The position numbers were made by a program, and so were the translations under genes. Positions 20,537-32,298 of a stretch of DNA of 64,000 bases are shown piece after piece. The stretch spans positions 1,860,754-1,924,753 of the forward strand of contig NC_063062.1 of NCBI RefSeq assembly GCF_018812025.1, written 5' to 3'. Position 1 is the stretch's first letter, and the number at the start of each line of letters is the position of its first letter. The notes beneath the pieces are model-generated. The model was not told the DNA's origin and searched no databases. It saw only the letters and a program-made list of their open reading frames with translations. The stretch is from Megalobrama amblycephala (Eukaryota; Chordata; Actinopteri; Cypriniformes; Xenocyprididae).

Positions 20537-23465
20537 GGTAACATTATTTCGATGGTCCACTTTAGACATTCTACTGACTACAAGTAACTTTGCAACTACA
20601 GGTCAACTAGCAGTCATTAGAGTATTAGTAGACTGTCTGCTTAAATACAATTTATTTTCATGCTCCTTAACAGACATTCTACTAACTACAAGTAACTTTC
20701 CAACTACAGGTCAGCTAGCAGTCATTAGAGTATTAGTAAACTGTCTTCTTAAATACACTTTATTTTGATGCTCCTTAACAGAAAGTCTACTAACTACAGG
20801 TAACTTTGCAACTACAGGCCAACTATCAGTCATTAGAGTATTATTATACTGTCATCTTAAATATACTTTATTTTGATGCCCCCCAACAGAAAGTCTACTA
20901 ACTACAAGTAACTTTGCAACTACAGGTCAGCTAGCAGTCATTAGAGTATTAGTAGACCGTCTGCTTAAATACACTTTATTTTGATGCTCCCCAACAGAAA
21001 GTCTACTAACTACAAGTAACTTTGCAACTACAGGTCAGCTAGCAGTCATTTGAGTATTAGTAGACCGTCTGCTTAAATACACTTTATTTTGATGCTCCCC
21101 AACAGAAAGTCTACTAACTACAAGTAACTTTGCAACTACAGGTCAGCTAGCAGTCATTTGAGTATTAGTAGACCGTCTGCTTAAATACACTTTATTTTGA
21201 TGCCCCCCAACAGAAAGTCTACTAACTACAAGTAACTTTGCAACTACAGGTCAGCTAGCAGTCATTAGAGTATTAGTAGACCGTCTGCTTAAATACACTT
21301 TATTTTGATGCTCCCCAACAGAAAGTCTACTAACTACAAGTAACTTTGCAACTACAGGTCAGCTAGCAGTCATTAGAGTATTAGTAGACCGTCTGCTTAA
21401 ATACACTTTATTTTGATGCTCCCCAACAGAAAGTCTACTAACTACAAGTAACTTTGCAACTACAGGTCAGCTAGCAGTCATTAGAGTATTAGTAGACCGT
21501 CTGCTTAAATACACTGTATTTTGATGCTCCCCAACAGAAAGTCTACTAACTACAAGTAACTTTGCAACTACAGGTCAGCTAGCAGTCATTTGAGTATTAG
21601 TAGACCGTCTGCTTAAATACACTTTATTTTGATGCTCCCCAACAGAAAGTCTACTAACTACAAGTAACTTTGCAACTACAGGTCAGCTAGCAGTCATTAG
21701 AGTATTAGTAGACCGTCTGCTTAAATACACTTTATTTTGATGCTCCCCAACAGAAAGTCTACTAACTACAAGTAACTTTGCAACTACAGGTCAGCTAGCA
21801 GTCATTTGAGTATTAGTAGACCGTCTGCTTAAATACACTTTATTTTGATGCTCCCCAACAGAAAGTCTACTAACTACAGGTAACTTTGCAACTACAGGCC
21901 AACTAGCAGTCATTAGAGTATTATTATACTGTCATCTTAAATATACTTTATTTTGATGCCCCCAACAGAAAGTCTACTAACTACAAGTAACTTTGCAACT
22001 ACAGGTCAGCTAGCAGTCATTAGAGTATTAGTAGACCGTCTGCTTAAATACACTTTATTTTGATGCTCCCCAACAGAAAGTCTACTAACTACAAGTAACT
22101 TTGCAACTACAGGTCAGCTAGCAGTCATTTGAGTATTAGTAGACCGTCTGCTTAAATACACTTTATTTTGATGCTCCCCAACAGAAAGTCTACTAACTAC
22201 AGGTAACTTTGCAACTACAGGCCAACTAGCAGTCATTAGAGTATTATTATACTGTCATCTTAAATATACTTTATTTTGATGCCCCCCAACAGAAAGTCTA
22301 CTAACTACAAGTAACTTTGCAACTACAGGTCAGCTAGCAGTCATTAGAGTATTAGTAGACCGTCTGCTTAAATACACTTTATTTTGATGCTCTTCAACAG
22401 ACATTCTATTGACTACAATTAACTTTGTAACTGCAGGTCAACTAGCTCTCAGAGTTTTAGCAGACTGTCTGCTTAAATACACTTTATTTTGATGCCCCCC
22501 AACAGAAAGTCCACTAACTACAAGTAACTTTGCAACTACAGGTCAGCTAGCAGTCATTTGAGTATTAGTAGACCGTCTGCTTAAATACACTTTATTTTGA
22601 TGCTCCCCAACAGAAAGTCTACTAACTACAGGTAACTTTGCAACTACAGGCCAACTAGCAGTCATTAGAGTATTATTATACTGTCATCTTAAATATACTT
22701 TATTTTGATGCCCCCCAACAGAAAGTCTACTAACTACAAGTAACTTTGCAACTACAGGTCAGCTAGCAGTCATTAGAGTATTAGTAGACCGTCTGCTTAA
22801 ATACACTTTATTTTGATGCTCCCCAACAGAAAGTCTACTAACTACAAGTAACTTTGCAACTACAGGTCAACTATCAGTCATTAGAGTATTAGTAGACTGT
22901 CTGCTTAAATACAATTTATAACTACAGGCCAACTAGCAGTCATTAGAGTATTAGTAGACTGTCTTCTTAAATACACTTTATTTTGATGGTCCCCAACAGA
23001 CATTCTATTGACTACAATTAACTTTGCAACTGCAGGTCAACTAGCTCTCAGAGTTTTAGTAGACTGTCTGCTTAAATACACTTTATTTTGATACTCTTCA
23101 ACAGACATTCTACTGACTACAAGTAACTTTGCAACTACAGGTCAACTAGCAGTCATTAGAGTATTAGTAAACTGTCTTCTTAAATACACTTTATTTTGAT
23201 GGTTCCCAACAGACATATTATTGACTACAATTAACTTTGCAACTACAGGTCAACTAGTTCTCAGAGTTTTAGTAGTCTGTCTCCTTAAATACACTTTATT
23301 TTGATGCTCCTCATCAGACATTCTACTGAATACAAGTAACTTTGCAACTACAGGTCAATCTATTCTACTAAACCGAAACCTAACCTAACAGTCTACTAAT
23401 ACTCTAATGAGACCTGTAGTTACTTGTAGTTAGTAGAATCTCTAAAGGGGACCATCAGTGTAACC
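20537..23465. mobile_element. Inverted-end element filled by a 109-bp satellite
   Basis: The left end (GGTAACATT..GATGGTCCACTTTAGACATTCTACT) is matched inversely at 23400-23465 (AGTAGAATCTCTAAAGGGGA..GTAACC). Between them the unit ACTACAAGTAACTTTGCAAC..ATTTTGATGCTCCCCAACAG repeats about 25 times at 109 bp. GGTAACACTTTATTTTGATGG-type ends are common in cyprinid genomes; the superfamily is unclear to me. No transposase. Confidence 0.8.
20560..23360. repeat. 109-bp tandem array, about 25 copies
   Basis: Spacing measured from TTAGAGTATTAG (20941) to the next unit (21050) is 109 bp. Central copies (20880-22400) are nearly identical with a few shared variants; copies at both edges are more diverged, as expected if homogenisation is strongest in the middle. 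Confidence 0.95.
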
Positions 23466-24702
23466 GATATTTTCTGTTTGCACATCGCATTTCACCTCAA
23501 AAAATAAGAAATTGTATTTTGCATTATTTTCATGACAATAAAAAACAAACTCCTTTAATGTCTTATTATTGTAATCTGATAAATCAAACAATAATATATA
23601 ACTGTTAAGTTTTTGTACTGCTTTTAAGCTACGCCAGTTAACGTAATAGTATAATAATATTTTTATATACATTTTGTATATATATTTTAATATGTATTTT
23701 ATATTTTACTTCAATACTGTAAAAAGTATCATATACTACACTGAAAAATATTGATGAAATTGCTAGTAAATTTCACAATTAATTACAATGAAATGGCGCG
23801 TAATATTGAATTAAATGTGATATTTTTAAGTAGAAAAACTCAAAAAGTATTTTCCTCTTAAAATATGCTGCAATAATTTTTGAAAAATATTTTTTTTACA
23901 ATGTAGTAAGGATCACTGTTGAGAATAATGAGAATTACAACAACTAAAACAACTGAAAAGTAAAAGATCTGGACACTTTACAGTGATGGGGGTTTTTATG
24001 GGAAAACAATATGCTGATTTGATATGAAAATAGTGCAATAATAATGCAAAAAAGAATAATAAAGTAATTGTCCTTTTATTTATGCAAAATATAATTCCTT
24101 TTGATTTTTGTGTGAAATGTCACCTGGACATGTTCTCACCTCAAACACACAGGCAGATTTTTGCAAAAGAACTTCAATATCTTGTAAAGGTCTTGTAAAA
24201 ACTGTAAAAAAGGTCTTGAATATGTTTGTGTCACTCTTGTCAGTTCCATTCTGTCCAATTCTGCAATTATATCCTCAGTTATTGTTTTTTATTTCTTTCC
24301 TATGTAAATTTCTGCGGCCCGTGCAAAATTTAATCCAGATGCTCTTCTCAAGTCAAACGCTCTCCTCAAATGAGATTAGTTTTCTGAACCCATGACAAAT
24401 GCCTCGGCCGGGACTGTCAGAGATGACAGCTCCCCGCTGCAGCTTATCAAATTCAGCAAATTCATTTCATACGAGATATAGCAGTGGTTGGGTCCGCGGA
24501 TGATTATTGTGTTTGTTTGTGGGAATGTGGCTTTCAGCGGGATGAAAATGGCATTTCTCCTGGAATGACAGAAACACCTGCTGTCATCTGGACACAACAG
24601 GTCGAAAACTTCAGGATGGGAGAGTTGAGCTTCTGTCCAGTTGAGTTTATGTTTTAAGACAGATTCTGTGACATCGTTGTATCCATACTTGTATCATTAT
24701 TC
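23466..24702. other. Intronic DNA without recognised gene
   Basis: AT-rich to about 24100, then mixed sequence. Confidence 0.5.
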
Positions 24703-26050
24703 TTTTTCTCAGAATTGTGAGTTTATATCTTACAATTCGGACTTTATAACTTGCATTTCTGACTTTTTTTCTCCGAATTTTGAGATAAAAAAGTCAGAAT
24801 TGTGAGAAAAAAGTCAGAATTGCGAGAAATAGTTGAATTCTGAGATATATACTCAGAATTGCGATAATAAAGTCAGAGTTGTGAGATATAAACTTGGAAT
24901 TGCGATAAAGTCTGAATTGTGAAATATAAAGTCAGAATTGCAAGAAATAGTCGGAATTCTAAGATATAAACTCGGAATTGTGAGAAAAAAAGTTGGAATT
25001 GCGATATAGTCTGAATTGTGAAATATAAAGTCAGAATTGCGAGAAATAGTCGGAATTCTACGATATAAACTCGGAATTGTGAGAAATAAAGTCAGAATTG
25101 TAAGATAAACTCGCAATTGAGATAATAAAGTCAGAAATGTGAGATATAAACATGGAATTGCGATAATAATCTCATATAAACTTGCAATTCTTAGAAAATA
25201 AATTCGGAATTGTAAGATATAAACTCACAATTGTGATAATAATCTAATAAACTCGCAATTCTGAGAAATAAAGTTGTAATTGTAAGATAAACACTCGCAA
25301 TTGTGAGAATAAAGTCAGAATTGTAAGATATAAACTCGGAATTGCGATAATAAAGTCATAATTGGGAGTTATAAAGTCAGAATTGCAAGAAAAACGTCTG
25401 AATTGACGCAATTCTCTCACAAATAAACTCGCAATTGTGAGAATAAAGTCAGAATTGTAAGATATAAACTCAGAATTGTGATAATAATCTAATAAACTCG
25501 CAATTCTGAGAAATAAAGTTGTAATTGTAAGATAAACACTCGCAATTGTGAGAATAAAGTCAGAATTGTAAGATATAAACTCAGAATTGCGATAATAAAG
25601 TCAGAATTGGGAGTTATAAAGTCAGAATTGCAAGAAAAAAGTCTGAATTGACGCAATTCTCTCACAAATAAACTTGCAATTGCGAGAATAAAGTCAGAAT
25701 TGTGAGTTATAAAGTCAGAATTGCAAGAAAAAAGTCTGAATTTTCGGAATTCTCACAAATAAATGCACAATTGCGAGAATAAGTCAGAATTGTAAGATAT
25801 AAACTCAGAATTGCAAGAAAAAAATCTGAATTGTCGCAATTCTCACAAAAAAACTTGCAATTGCGAGAATAAAGTCAGAATTGTAAGATATAAAGTCGGA
25901 ATTGCGAGAATAAAGTCGGAATTGTAAGATATAAACTCGGAATTGCGATAATAAAGTCAGAATTGTGAGTTATAAAGTCAGAATTGCAAGAAAAAAGTCT
26001 GAATTGTCACAATTCTCTCACAAATAAACTTGCAATTGAGTTATAAACTC
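24703..26050. repeat. Degenerate GAATTG/GCAATT array (first block)
   Basis: Roughly 20-25-bp units such as AAAGTCAGAATTGTGAGATA and ACTCGCAATTGCGAGAATAA. Near-palindromic GCAATTGC cores occur throughout. A block of about 250 bp (near 25240 and 25480) is duplicated. The frames it contains are artefacts. Confidence 0.9.
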
Positions 26051-27225
26051 CATACAGAGTTTTAAACTTGTAGTAATTCATATTCGGTGCCGCAGTCTCA
26101 TAGGTAAGAGTGAAAGTCTTGGTGGATCAAAGGTTAAACTGGCATAAACAGCACAGAAACTGTCCTCTTTGAGCTTCCTTCTGTTTGGGTGATGATCTGT
26201 GTTTTCTTCTCATAATATCTTTTACTTTCTGACCTCAGCGAGTCTTCAGAGCATCTGAAATCTGTTCAAGGCCTCAGAGAGACCCTGCAGGATGGCAAAC
26301 GTCCAGACTAATAATCAGATCATTGTGATGTAGTCTCTCTTTCATAGCCATCATCATTGTCTCTCTCTTTATGTTTGTTTTATGGTCTCTCTGTAATCAT
26401 GTCCTCAGCTGCCCTTGTGATTGTGTGTTTACAGTAATTAAACAGGAACATCCGGGAATAGTCCTCGTGTGTGTGTCTCTTTAGTATCTGTAGGTATGTG
26501 TACGTAAAGCGTTTTTCCTGCATATTGTTTTACATTTCAATACACACTTTTTTAGTGTTGTTAAGCAAACGCTAACATGCTATTGAACACCGCCTTTATT
26601 TCAACATTAACAGATTATATTTTAAAAATGCCATGTGTAGTAGCCTTTTTTAAAATCCCTTTATTTCTTCTTTTTTCCCCCAAAATTTCCAATTTTTAAT
26701 TTTTTTTTTTTCCCGTTCAGTTTTGTTTATATATCAACTGGAAAACATGCTTTAAAACATAAATTGCTTTAAATGCAATTGATTTACTTTAATTACAAAT
26801 ACCTACAAAATCAAATGTGATCATCCTGGTGTGTGTTTGAATCCCGTTAAAGACTGTTTACTGTCTCCATACGAATGATTTCATTGGATTCCCGCTGCGG
26901 TGAATCGACATCCGTACAGCACAATATGAGCCGCACAGCCCGACCTCGGTCAATACGGAGGCCTCTGACAGCTGTAATGAGGGTCCGTCCGCCATGCCGT
27001 TGAGTCCACACTTCACTTTAATGTGTACTGCAGGGACGCGACTCCTCCGAGACACTCATAGATCTCCTCCGCTCACATCATGCATCTTGATGACAGCCGT
27101 AGAGCCCAATTAAATGAATCAATGTCTGCCGAAGCGGCCGCGGAGATTGAATTGCTCTCAGCTACGTCAGAGTGAGTCCGACGGAGAGATATAAGTGCAA
27201 GGGGTTCCATTATGCTTTCTTATAA
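26051..27225. other. Intronic DNA between two GAATTG arrays
   Basis: 26840-27200 is GC-richer with several CpGs but has no exon signature I recognise. Confidence 0.5.
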
Positions 27226-28035
27226 TGGGAGATATAAACTCGGAATTGTTAGAAAAAAAGTCGGAATCGCGAGAAATAAAGTCAGAATTGCGAGAAATAA
27301 AGTCAGAATTGTAAGATAAACTCGCAATTGAGATAATAAAGTCAGAAATGTGAGATATAAACTTGGAATTGCGATAATCTCATATAAACTTGCAATTCTG
27401 AGAAAATAAAGTCTGAATTGTAAGATATAAACTCGCAATTGCGATAATAATCTCATAAACTTGCAATTGTGATTATAAAGTCATAATTGTGAGATATAAA
27501 CTTGGAATTGCGATAAAGTCTGAATTGTGAAATATAAAGTCAGAATTGTGAGATAAGCTTGCAATTGAGATATACGTTGTTATACGTAATATATTACGTG
27601 TAATATTTACGTAAATATACGTAAATTTGAAATTGAAATAAAAAAGTCTGAATTATCGCAATTCTCTTTCAAATAAACTCGCAATTGTAAGAAATAAAGT
27701 CAGAATTGTAAGATATAAATTTGCAATTGCGATAATAATCTCAAATAAACTCGCAATTACGAGAATAAAGTCAGAATTGTGAGATATAAATTCGAAATTG
27801 AAATAAAAAAGTCTGAATTATCGCAATTCTCTTGCAAATAAACTCGCAATTGTAAGAAATAAAGTCAGAATTGTAAGATATAAATTCGCAATTGCATTAA
27901 TAATCTCAAATAAACTTGCAATTACGAGAATAAAGTCAGAATTGTGAGATATAAACTCAGAATTGAAAGAAAAAAGTCTGAATTATCGCAATTCTCTCAC
28001 AAATAAACTCACAATTGTAAGAAATAAAGTCAGAA
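27226..28035. repeat. GAATTG/GCAATT array (second block)
   Basis: Same motif family as 24703-26050, with a roughly 165-bp block repeated near 27620, 27790 and 27960. Confidence 0.9.
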
Positions 28036-28535
28036 TTCCATGTTCATCTTTCTTTAGTGTGTAATGTTGAGCATGAAAAAGCTCTGCAAAGCTCCAGTTC
28101 TTCTCTATATCAGTGTCAGTGTTTCTGAACTCCCTGAAATGCCTCCATTGTAGTCTTGAGTTTTCTTCACAGTATTCCTCATTTAAATAATTCATGCGCA
28201 GAATAAAGGGGCGGGGCCTGGTTGAGTTGGTAAGTAGTGGGTTAAAACTGGCGGTTATGGTAAGGGGCGGGACATTTCCCAAACACCAATCACAACACAC
28301 TTCTCCAGCCGACCAATCAGAGCACATTGTGCTTTTCAGAAGGAGGGGCTTCATAGAGACAGGAACTAAACAGAGCGTTACTGACAGACTGGGAAGAGAG
28401 GTGCTGCAACAATGGAGAATATGAGGAAAATAATCAACATTCAAGCATAAAAACCTGCTCTAGTAGAGCACAAAAACAACATCAAGACTTTATCAAGGGT
28501 GTAATAGTGTAATATGGCCTCTTTAAGGAATACAC
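28036..28535. mobile_element. Truncated non-autonomous transposon-like repeat
   Basis: Contains GGGGCGGGGCCTGG, ACCAATCAGAGCACATTGTG and the end motif TAATATGGCCTCTTTAA, resembling the TTAA-associated end at 57558-57579. No coding role; the 153-codon minus-strand frame at 27983-28444 runs into the array and has no domain. Confidence 0.5.
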
Positions 28536-28563
28536 CTTGAATTATATGTGTGTTTGTGTTCAG

Positions 28564-28707
28564 GGAGCGTCCTCCAGTCTGGTGGTGAAGTTTGCAGACA
28601 CCGATAAGGAACGAACCCTGCGCAGGATGCATCAGATGGCGGGTCAGCTCGGCATCTTCAGTCCCATGACCATCCAGTTTGGAGCGTACGGAGCGTACAC
28701 ACACGCT
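28564..28707 (+). CDS. celf6: CELF exon: end of RRM2 and start of linker
   Basis: Exactly 48 codons, [20 protein letters not shown] to GAYGAYTHA, phase 0 at both ends. The acceptor is CAG at 28561-28563 after a UG-rich tract; the donor is GTAAGT at 28708. [11 protein letters not shown] is the last beta strand of RRM2 and is nearly invariant in the family; the following [21 protein letters not shown] begins the divergent linker. The linker resembles CELF4/CELF6 (QMAGQ.G.F.P) and differs from CELF5 (GILTPSL). As a symmetric exon it could be skipped without a frameshift, but that would remove the end of RRM2. Confidence 0.93.
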
Positions 28708-28877
28708 GTAAGTCTCACACACACATTTCTATGAGGATCATTTGTGCCAAAAGGAGTGGACTGCTTTGTATTATGCATTTGTCAATGTCTACAGTCATTG
28801 GCTACTCAAGATAGATTAGTGATGTGTAGGTTCTTTGTTCGGTCGTCTTTGCTGTGATTTTGTTCAGCCTTTTTCCT

Positions 28878-29687
28878 ATGGAAGCTTGTTTATAAAAATA
28901 TAAAAAAGGTAATTGCAACTTTTTAATTTTACAATTCTGACTTTATTTCTCACAATTGCAAGTCTATATATCACAATTGTGAGAAGAAAAGTCAGAATTG
29001 CAAGTTTATATCTTACTGTTGAGTTATAAAGTCCAAATGGTGAGATTTAAACTCGCAATTATTAGAAAAAAGTCTGAATTGCACCAGGTTCTAACCAAAT
29101 GCAAGTAAAAAGCACAGTAAAAAGCAATTTGTCTGTCCACACCAGATGTGTCAAAATCAATCACAAATCACAGCCAGTCAGGAGAGAGTGTGGGCGGAGT
29201 CTCTCTGCAAGCGCACTGCACTCGCAACCAAATCAATCACAAATCACAGCCAATCAGGAGAGAGTGTGGGCGGAGTCTCTCTGCAAGTGAACAGCACTCG
29301 CAACCAAATCAATCACAAATCACAGCCAATCAGGAGAGAGTGTGGGCGGAGTCTCTCTGCAAGTGAACAGCACTCGCAACCAAATCAATCACAAATCACA
29401 GCCAATCAGGAGAGAGTGTGGGCGGAGTCTCTCTGCAAGCGCACTGCACTCGCAACCAAATCAATCACAAATCACAGCCAATCAGGAGAGAGTGTGGGCG
29501 GAGCCTCTCTGCAAGCGCACTGCACTCGCAACCAAATAGCACCTGAGATCATCATTGTCATACTTTTGAATGTTGTTGTTCCAGACAGAACGTTGCAGAA
29601 ATAGAAAACATTTAAACTAAAAAAAGTTGTTGTGAAATAAAAAGTTGCAATTACATTTTTTATTTTTTTGTGGCAAAAACAACCTTT
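28878..29687. mobile_element. MITE with ATGGAAGCTTG ends holding two tandem repeats
   Basis: The left ATGGAAGCTTG..AAAAAGGTAATTGCAACTTT is matched inversely by AAAGTTGCAATTACATTTTTT..GTGGCAAAAACAAC at the right. The same ends bound 62397-62840. The interior has GAATTG-type units and a 5-copy 76-bp repeat. Confidence 0.7.
29156..29536. repeat. 76-bp tandem repeat x5 with CCAAT and GC-box-like motifs
   Basis: Units start at 29156, 29232, 29308, 29384 and 29460, each with AGCCAATCAGGAGAG then TGTGGGCGGAG and GCACTCGCAACC. Near-identical copies indicate recent expansion. All three frames are open for long stretches (for example 29146-29604) because the unit lacks stops; it is not a gene. Confidence 0.95.
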
Positions 29688-29737
29688 AGAACCAAGACAA
29701 AAGCAGTGCTGAAGAGCGGTTGTTGTGTCTGTGTCTG

Positions 29738-29743
29738 CAGCAG
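29738..29743 (+). promoter_or_regulatory. NAGNAG tandem acceptor (CAGCAG), Gln in/out
   Basis: CAG at 29738-29740 and CAG at 29741-29743 lie at an intron phase-0 border, so either choice keeps frame and changes one Gln before IMQQQAAL. Confidence 0.7.
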
Positions 29744-29888
29744 ATCATGCAGCAGCAGGCGGCGCTCATGGCGGCGACGCAGGGCTCGTATCTGAACCCC
29801 ATGGCTGCGATCGCCGCCGCTCAGATGCAGCAAATGGCAGCTTTCAACGTCAACGGTCTGGTGGCTGCGCCGATGACACCGTCTTCAG
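29741..29888 (+). CDS. celf6: CELF exon: Ala/Met/Gln-rich linker with NAGNAG acceptor
   Basis: Translates as (Q)[20 protein letters not shown].. to [11 protein letters not shown]. The linker between RRM2 and RRM3 in CELF3-6 proteins is where paralogues differ: [17 protein letters not shown] combines the CELF4-like Met/Ala run with the AAF..LVAAP pattern I recall from CELF6. The acceptor region reads CAGCAG at 29738-29743, so splicing can begin at 29741 (adding Gln) or 29744. Length is 148 or 145 bp; it enters in phase 0 and leaves in phase 1. The donor GTACGA starts at 29889 and is followed by a (CA)n run. The linker carries activation and repression functions in the family. Confidence 0.9.
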
Positions 29889-29908
29889 GTACGAGGAGCG
29901 ATCCAAAC

Positions 29909-29941
29909 ACACACACACATACACACACACACACACACACA
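29909..29941. repeat. (CA)n shortly after a CELF donor
   Basis: CA repeat 20 nt downstream of the donor at 29889. Confidence 0.85.
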
Positions 29942-30554
29942 AATAAAGCTTTAATTAAAGCAGGCAGCAGGATCAATCACTTCTCTCGCAGGAAACGGTT
30001 TTCATCAGTTTGTGTTCTCCAGAGCAACAAGTGTTCGCCTCAGACGTTAATCTCACTGTTGTTTGTCACCACAAGGGTTTTTTGTTTTGATCCTTTTCAG
30101 CTTCTTTCCATTGCATTCACGTATCCACACAGAAGCTCTTACAAAACCTAGTGAGCAGACAACATCGGGTGTATCATTCATAAAGATAATCCCAGAATGA
30201 GATGAGTGGAAAAAAAATTATTAAAATTCCATATTTGTTTGTGCTGTGCACTGTGGAGGTCAGTAAGATTTTTTTAAAGACTGATAAACATTTTAATTTG
30301 ACTTTTGAAAGGCATAGAAACAATTTTTTTATTATTTATTTTTTATTTTATTTTCCACTATTTTAAATTTACTTTTTGATCTCGTCCTACAGCTTTTATT
30401 AGATTTTCTAATATTATTATTGTTATTTAAAGCTTTTTGATGCACCAATTTGTATAACTCAGTGAATTTGACAAGGATGCCGAACAGGAAATGACGTCAT
30501 GTTGACATATTCACAGGAAACGTGTCATTGCCACTGAATGCATACCTGTTCATT
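29942..30554. other. Intronic DNA without recognised gene
   Basis: Mixed, T-rich toward 30300-30430. Confidence 0.5.
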
Positions 30555-31365
30555 AAGATTTTTTTTAAAGAAATGATTACTTTTATTCATCAAGGACACA
30601 TTAAATTGATCAAAATTGACATTTATAATGTTACAAAAGATTCTATTTCAAATAAATGCTGTTCTTTTGAACTTTCTATTCATCAAAGAATCCTGAAAAA
30701 TAAAATGTTTGACGTTTTCCACAAAAATATGAACTGTTTTCAACATTGATAATAATCATAAATGTTTCTTGAGTAGCAAATCATCATATTAGAATGATTT
30801 CTGAAGGATCATGTGACACTGAAGACTGAAGTAATGATGCTGAAAATTCAGCTTTGATCACAGAAATAAATTACATTTTACTATATATTCACATAGAAAA
30901 CAATTATTTTAAATTGTAATAATATTTTGTTATTTTTACTGTATTTTCAATCAAATAAATTCAGCTTTGATCGCAGGACTAAATTACATTTTACAATATA
31001 TTCACATAGAAAACAGCTATTTTACATTGTAATATTATTTAGTGATTTTTACTGTATTTTTTAATCAAATAAAATCAGCTTTGATCACAGAAATAAATTA
31101 CATATTTCAATATATTCACATAGAAAACAGCTGTTTTAAATTGTAATAATATTTTTGTGATTTTTACTGTATTTTTAATCAAATAAATTCAGCTTTGATC
31201 ACAGGAATAAATTATATTTTACTATATATTCACATAGAAAACAGCTATTGTAAATTGTAATAATATTTCAATTTTTTTTCTGTATTTTTGATCAAATAAA
31301 CACAGTCTTGGTGAGCAGAAGAGACTCTTTCAAAAACATTACAAAAAATTGCACTGACCCCAAAC
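30555..31365 (+). mobile_element. MITE of the TTTGATCACAGG family with internal array
   Basis: Same order of blocks as 14258-15215, with the TTCAGCTTTGATC unit repeated about four times, ending AAAATTGCACTGACCCCAAA. Confidence 0.8.
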
Positions 31366-32148
31366 TCTATGAGGTTCCATCTCATACGGTCACGAGGTTT
31401 TGAAACAGAGCGAGTATGTCTCTGTCAATCACAGTCGCTCAGTAAAACACAAGGTGTGATGGGAAATGATCCGTCTCAGTTTGAGGATGAACCCGGGAAC
31501 GCGGCCAATCTGATGCCTTTGACCAGAGAGTCCTTGACTGAAGAATACAGGAGTGGAGATTTGTGACGGATAATCCCAGACCCCCGTTTGACCCCCGTCT
31601 CACACACACACACACACTCCTGATGTGTCTTCTGCTCGACTTTGAGCGTCCAGCTACAAAAGCCCGCTGACACCTCAGACGAAGGGTCACGAGGAATTAA
31701 TTAAAGCGCTTCCTCTCCCTCTCGTCTGTCAGTTTTCCCGCTTTGATAATCCGTGATGTGGACACACACTCTTGTTACCCGTCAGCTTTAATCTGCCACG
31801 ACTGAAATGCCCTTGGAGAAAAGCCGAAAGAAGTTGAACGATCAGTGTCAGAAGGGCAGCGAAGAGACGCGCCTGTGACCGGAGACCAACACTTATTAAT
31901 GCTTTGACTCGACCTCCTGCGTCCAGTGAAACAATCATTCCTACAGCGCTTCATACAGTACAGATTGTTTCAAAGCAGTGATCAACAGGACAATAACAGA
32001 ATCAATAATGCAAACTTCATCAAATTTGAGACTAATTCAGCTGTAAAGCAGAAGACAATAGAGTTGTTATTCAGCTCATCAGATAGTGTCAGTGCAGTCA
32101 ATCGATATTCAGTATTGTCAACCATCAAATGTGTGTTTGTGTTTGCAG
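31366..32148. other. Intronic DNA before the Pro/Thr linker exon
   Basis: Non-repetitive except (CA)n at about 31602-31616. Short overlapping frames on both strands have no domain. Confidence 0.5.
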
Positions 32149-32298
32149 GCACCAGCACTCCACCAGGCATCAGTGCCACGGCTGTGCCCAGCCTCGCAGC
32201 TCCCATCGGGGTCAACGGCTTCAGCACCCTCTCTCACCAAACCAACGGACAGCCCACCTCCGAGACCATCTACACCAATGGCATCCATCCGTACCCAG
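32149..32298 (+). CDS. celf6: CELF exon: Pro/Thr/Asn linker
   Basis: Translates as (G)TSTPPGISATAVPSLAAPIG, then VNGFSTLSHQTNGQP..., ending NGIHPYP. The acceptor is TTTGCAG ending at 32148 in a UG-rich tract; the donor GTGACA starts at 32299. It is 150 bp and phase 1 at both ends. APIGVNGF and NGQP are shared by CELF4 and CELF6; QTNGQP with a following (S/T)(E/D)T(I/L)Y.NG fits CELF6 best by recollection. Reading on past the donor stays open for a while but loses similarity, which confirms the exon border. A symmetric exon such as this can in principle be a cassette. Confidence 0.9.

Noticed and set aside
20560..23360. CRISPR-like regular array
   Set aside because: The whole unit repeats with no unique spacers, in a vertebrate gene with no cas genes; it is a satellite.
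26840..27200. GC-richer island as a possible exon or promoter
   Set aside because: No frame with exon borders and no known domain; left as plain intron.
29146..29604. 152-codon frame of repeated NHSQSGESVGG-type segments
   Set aside because: A 76-bp repeat without stops; three frames open at once.
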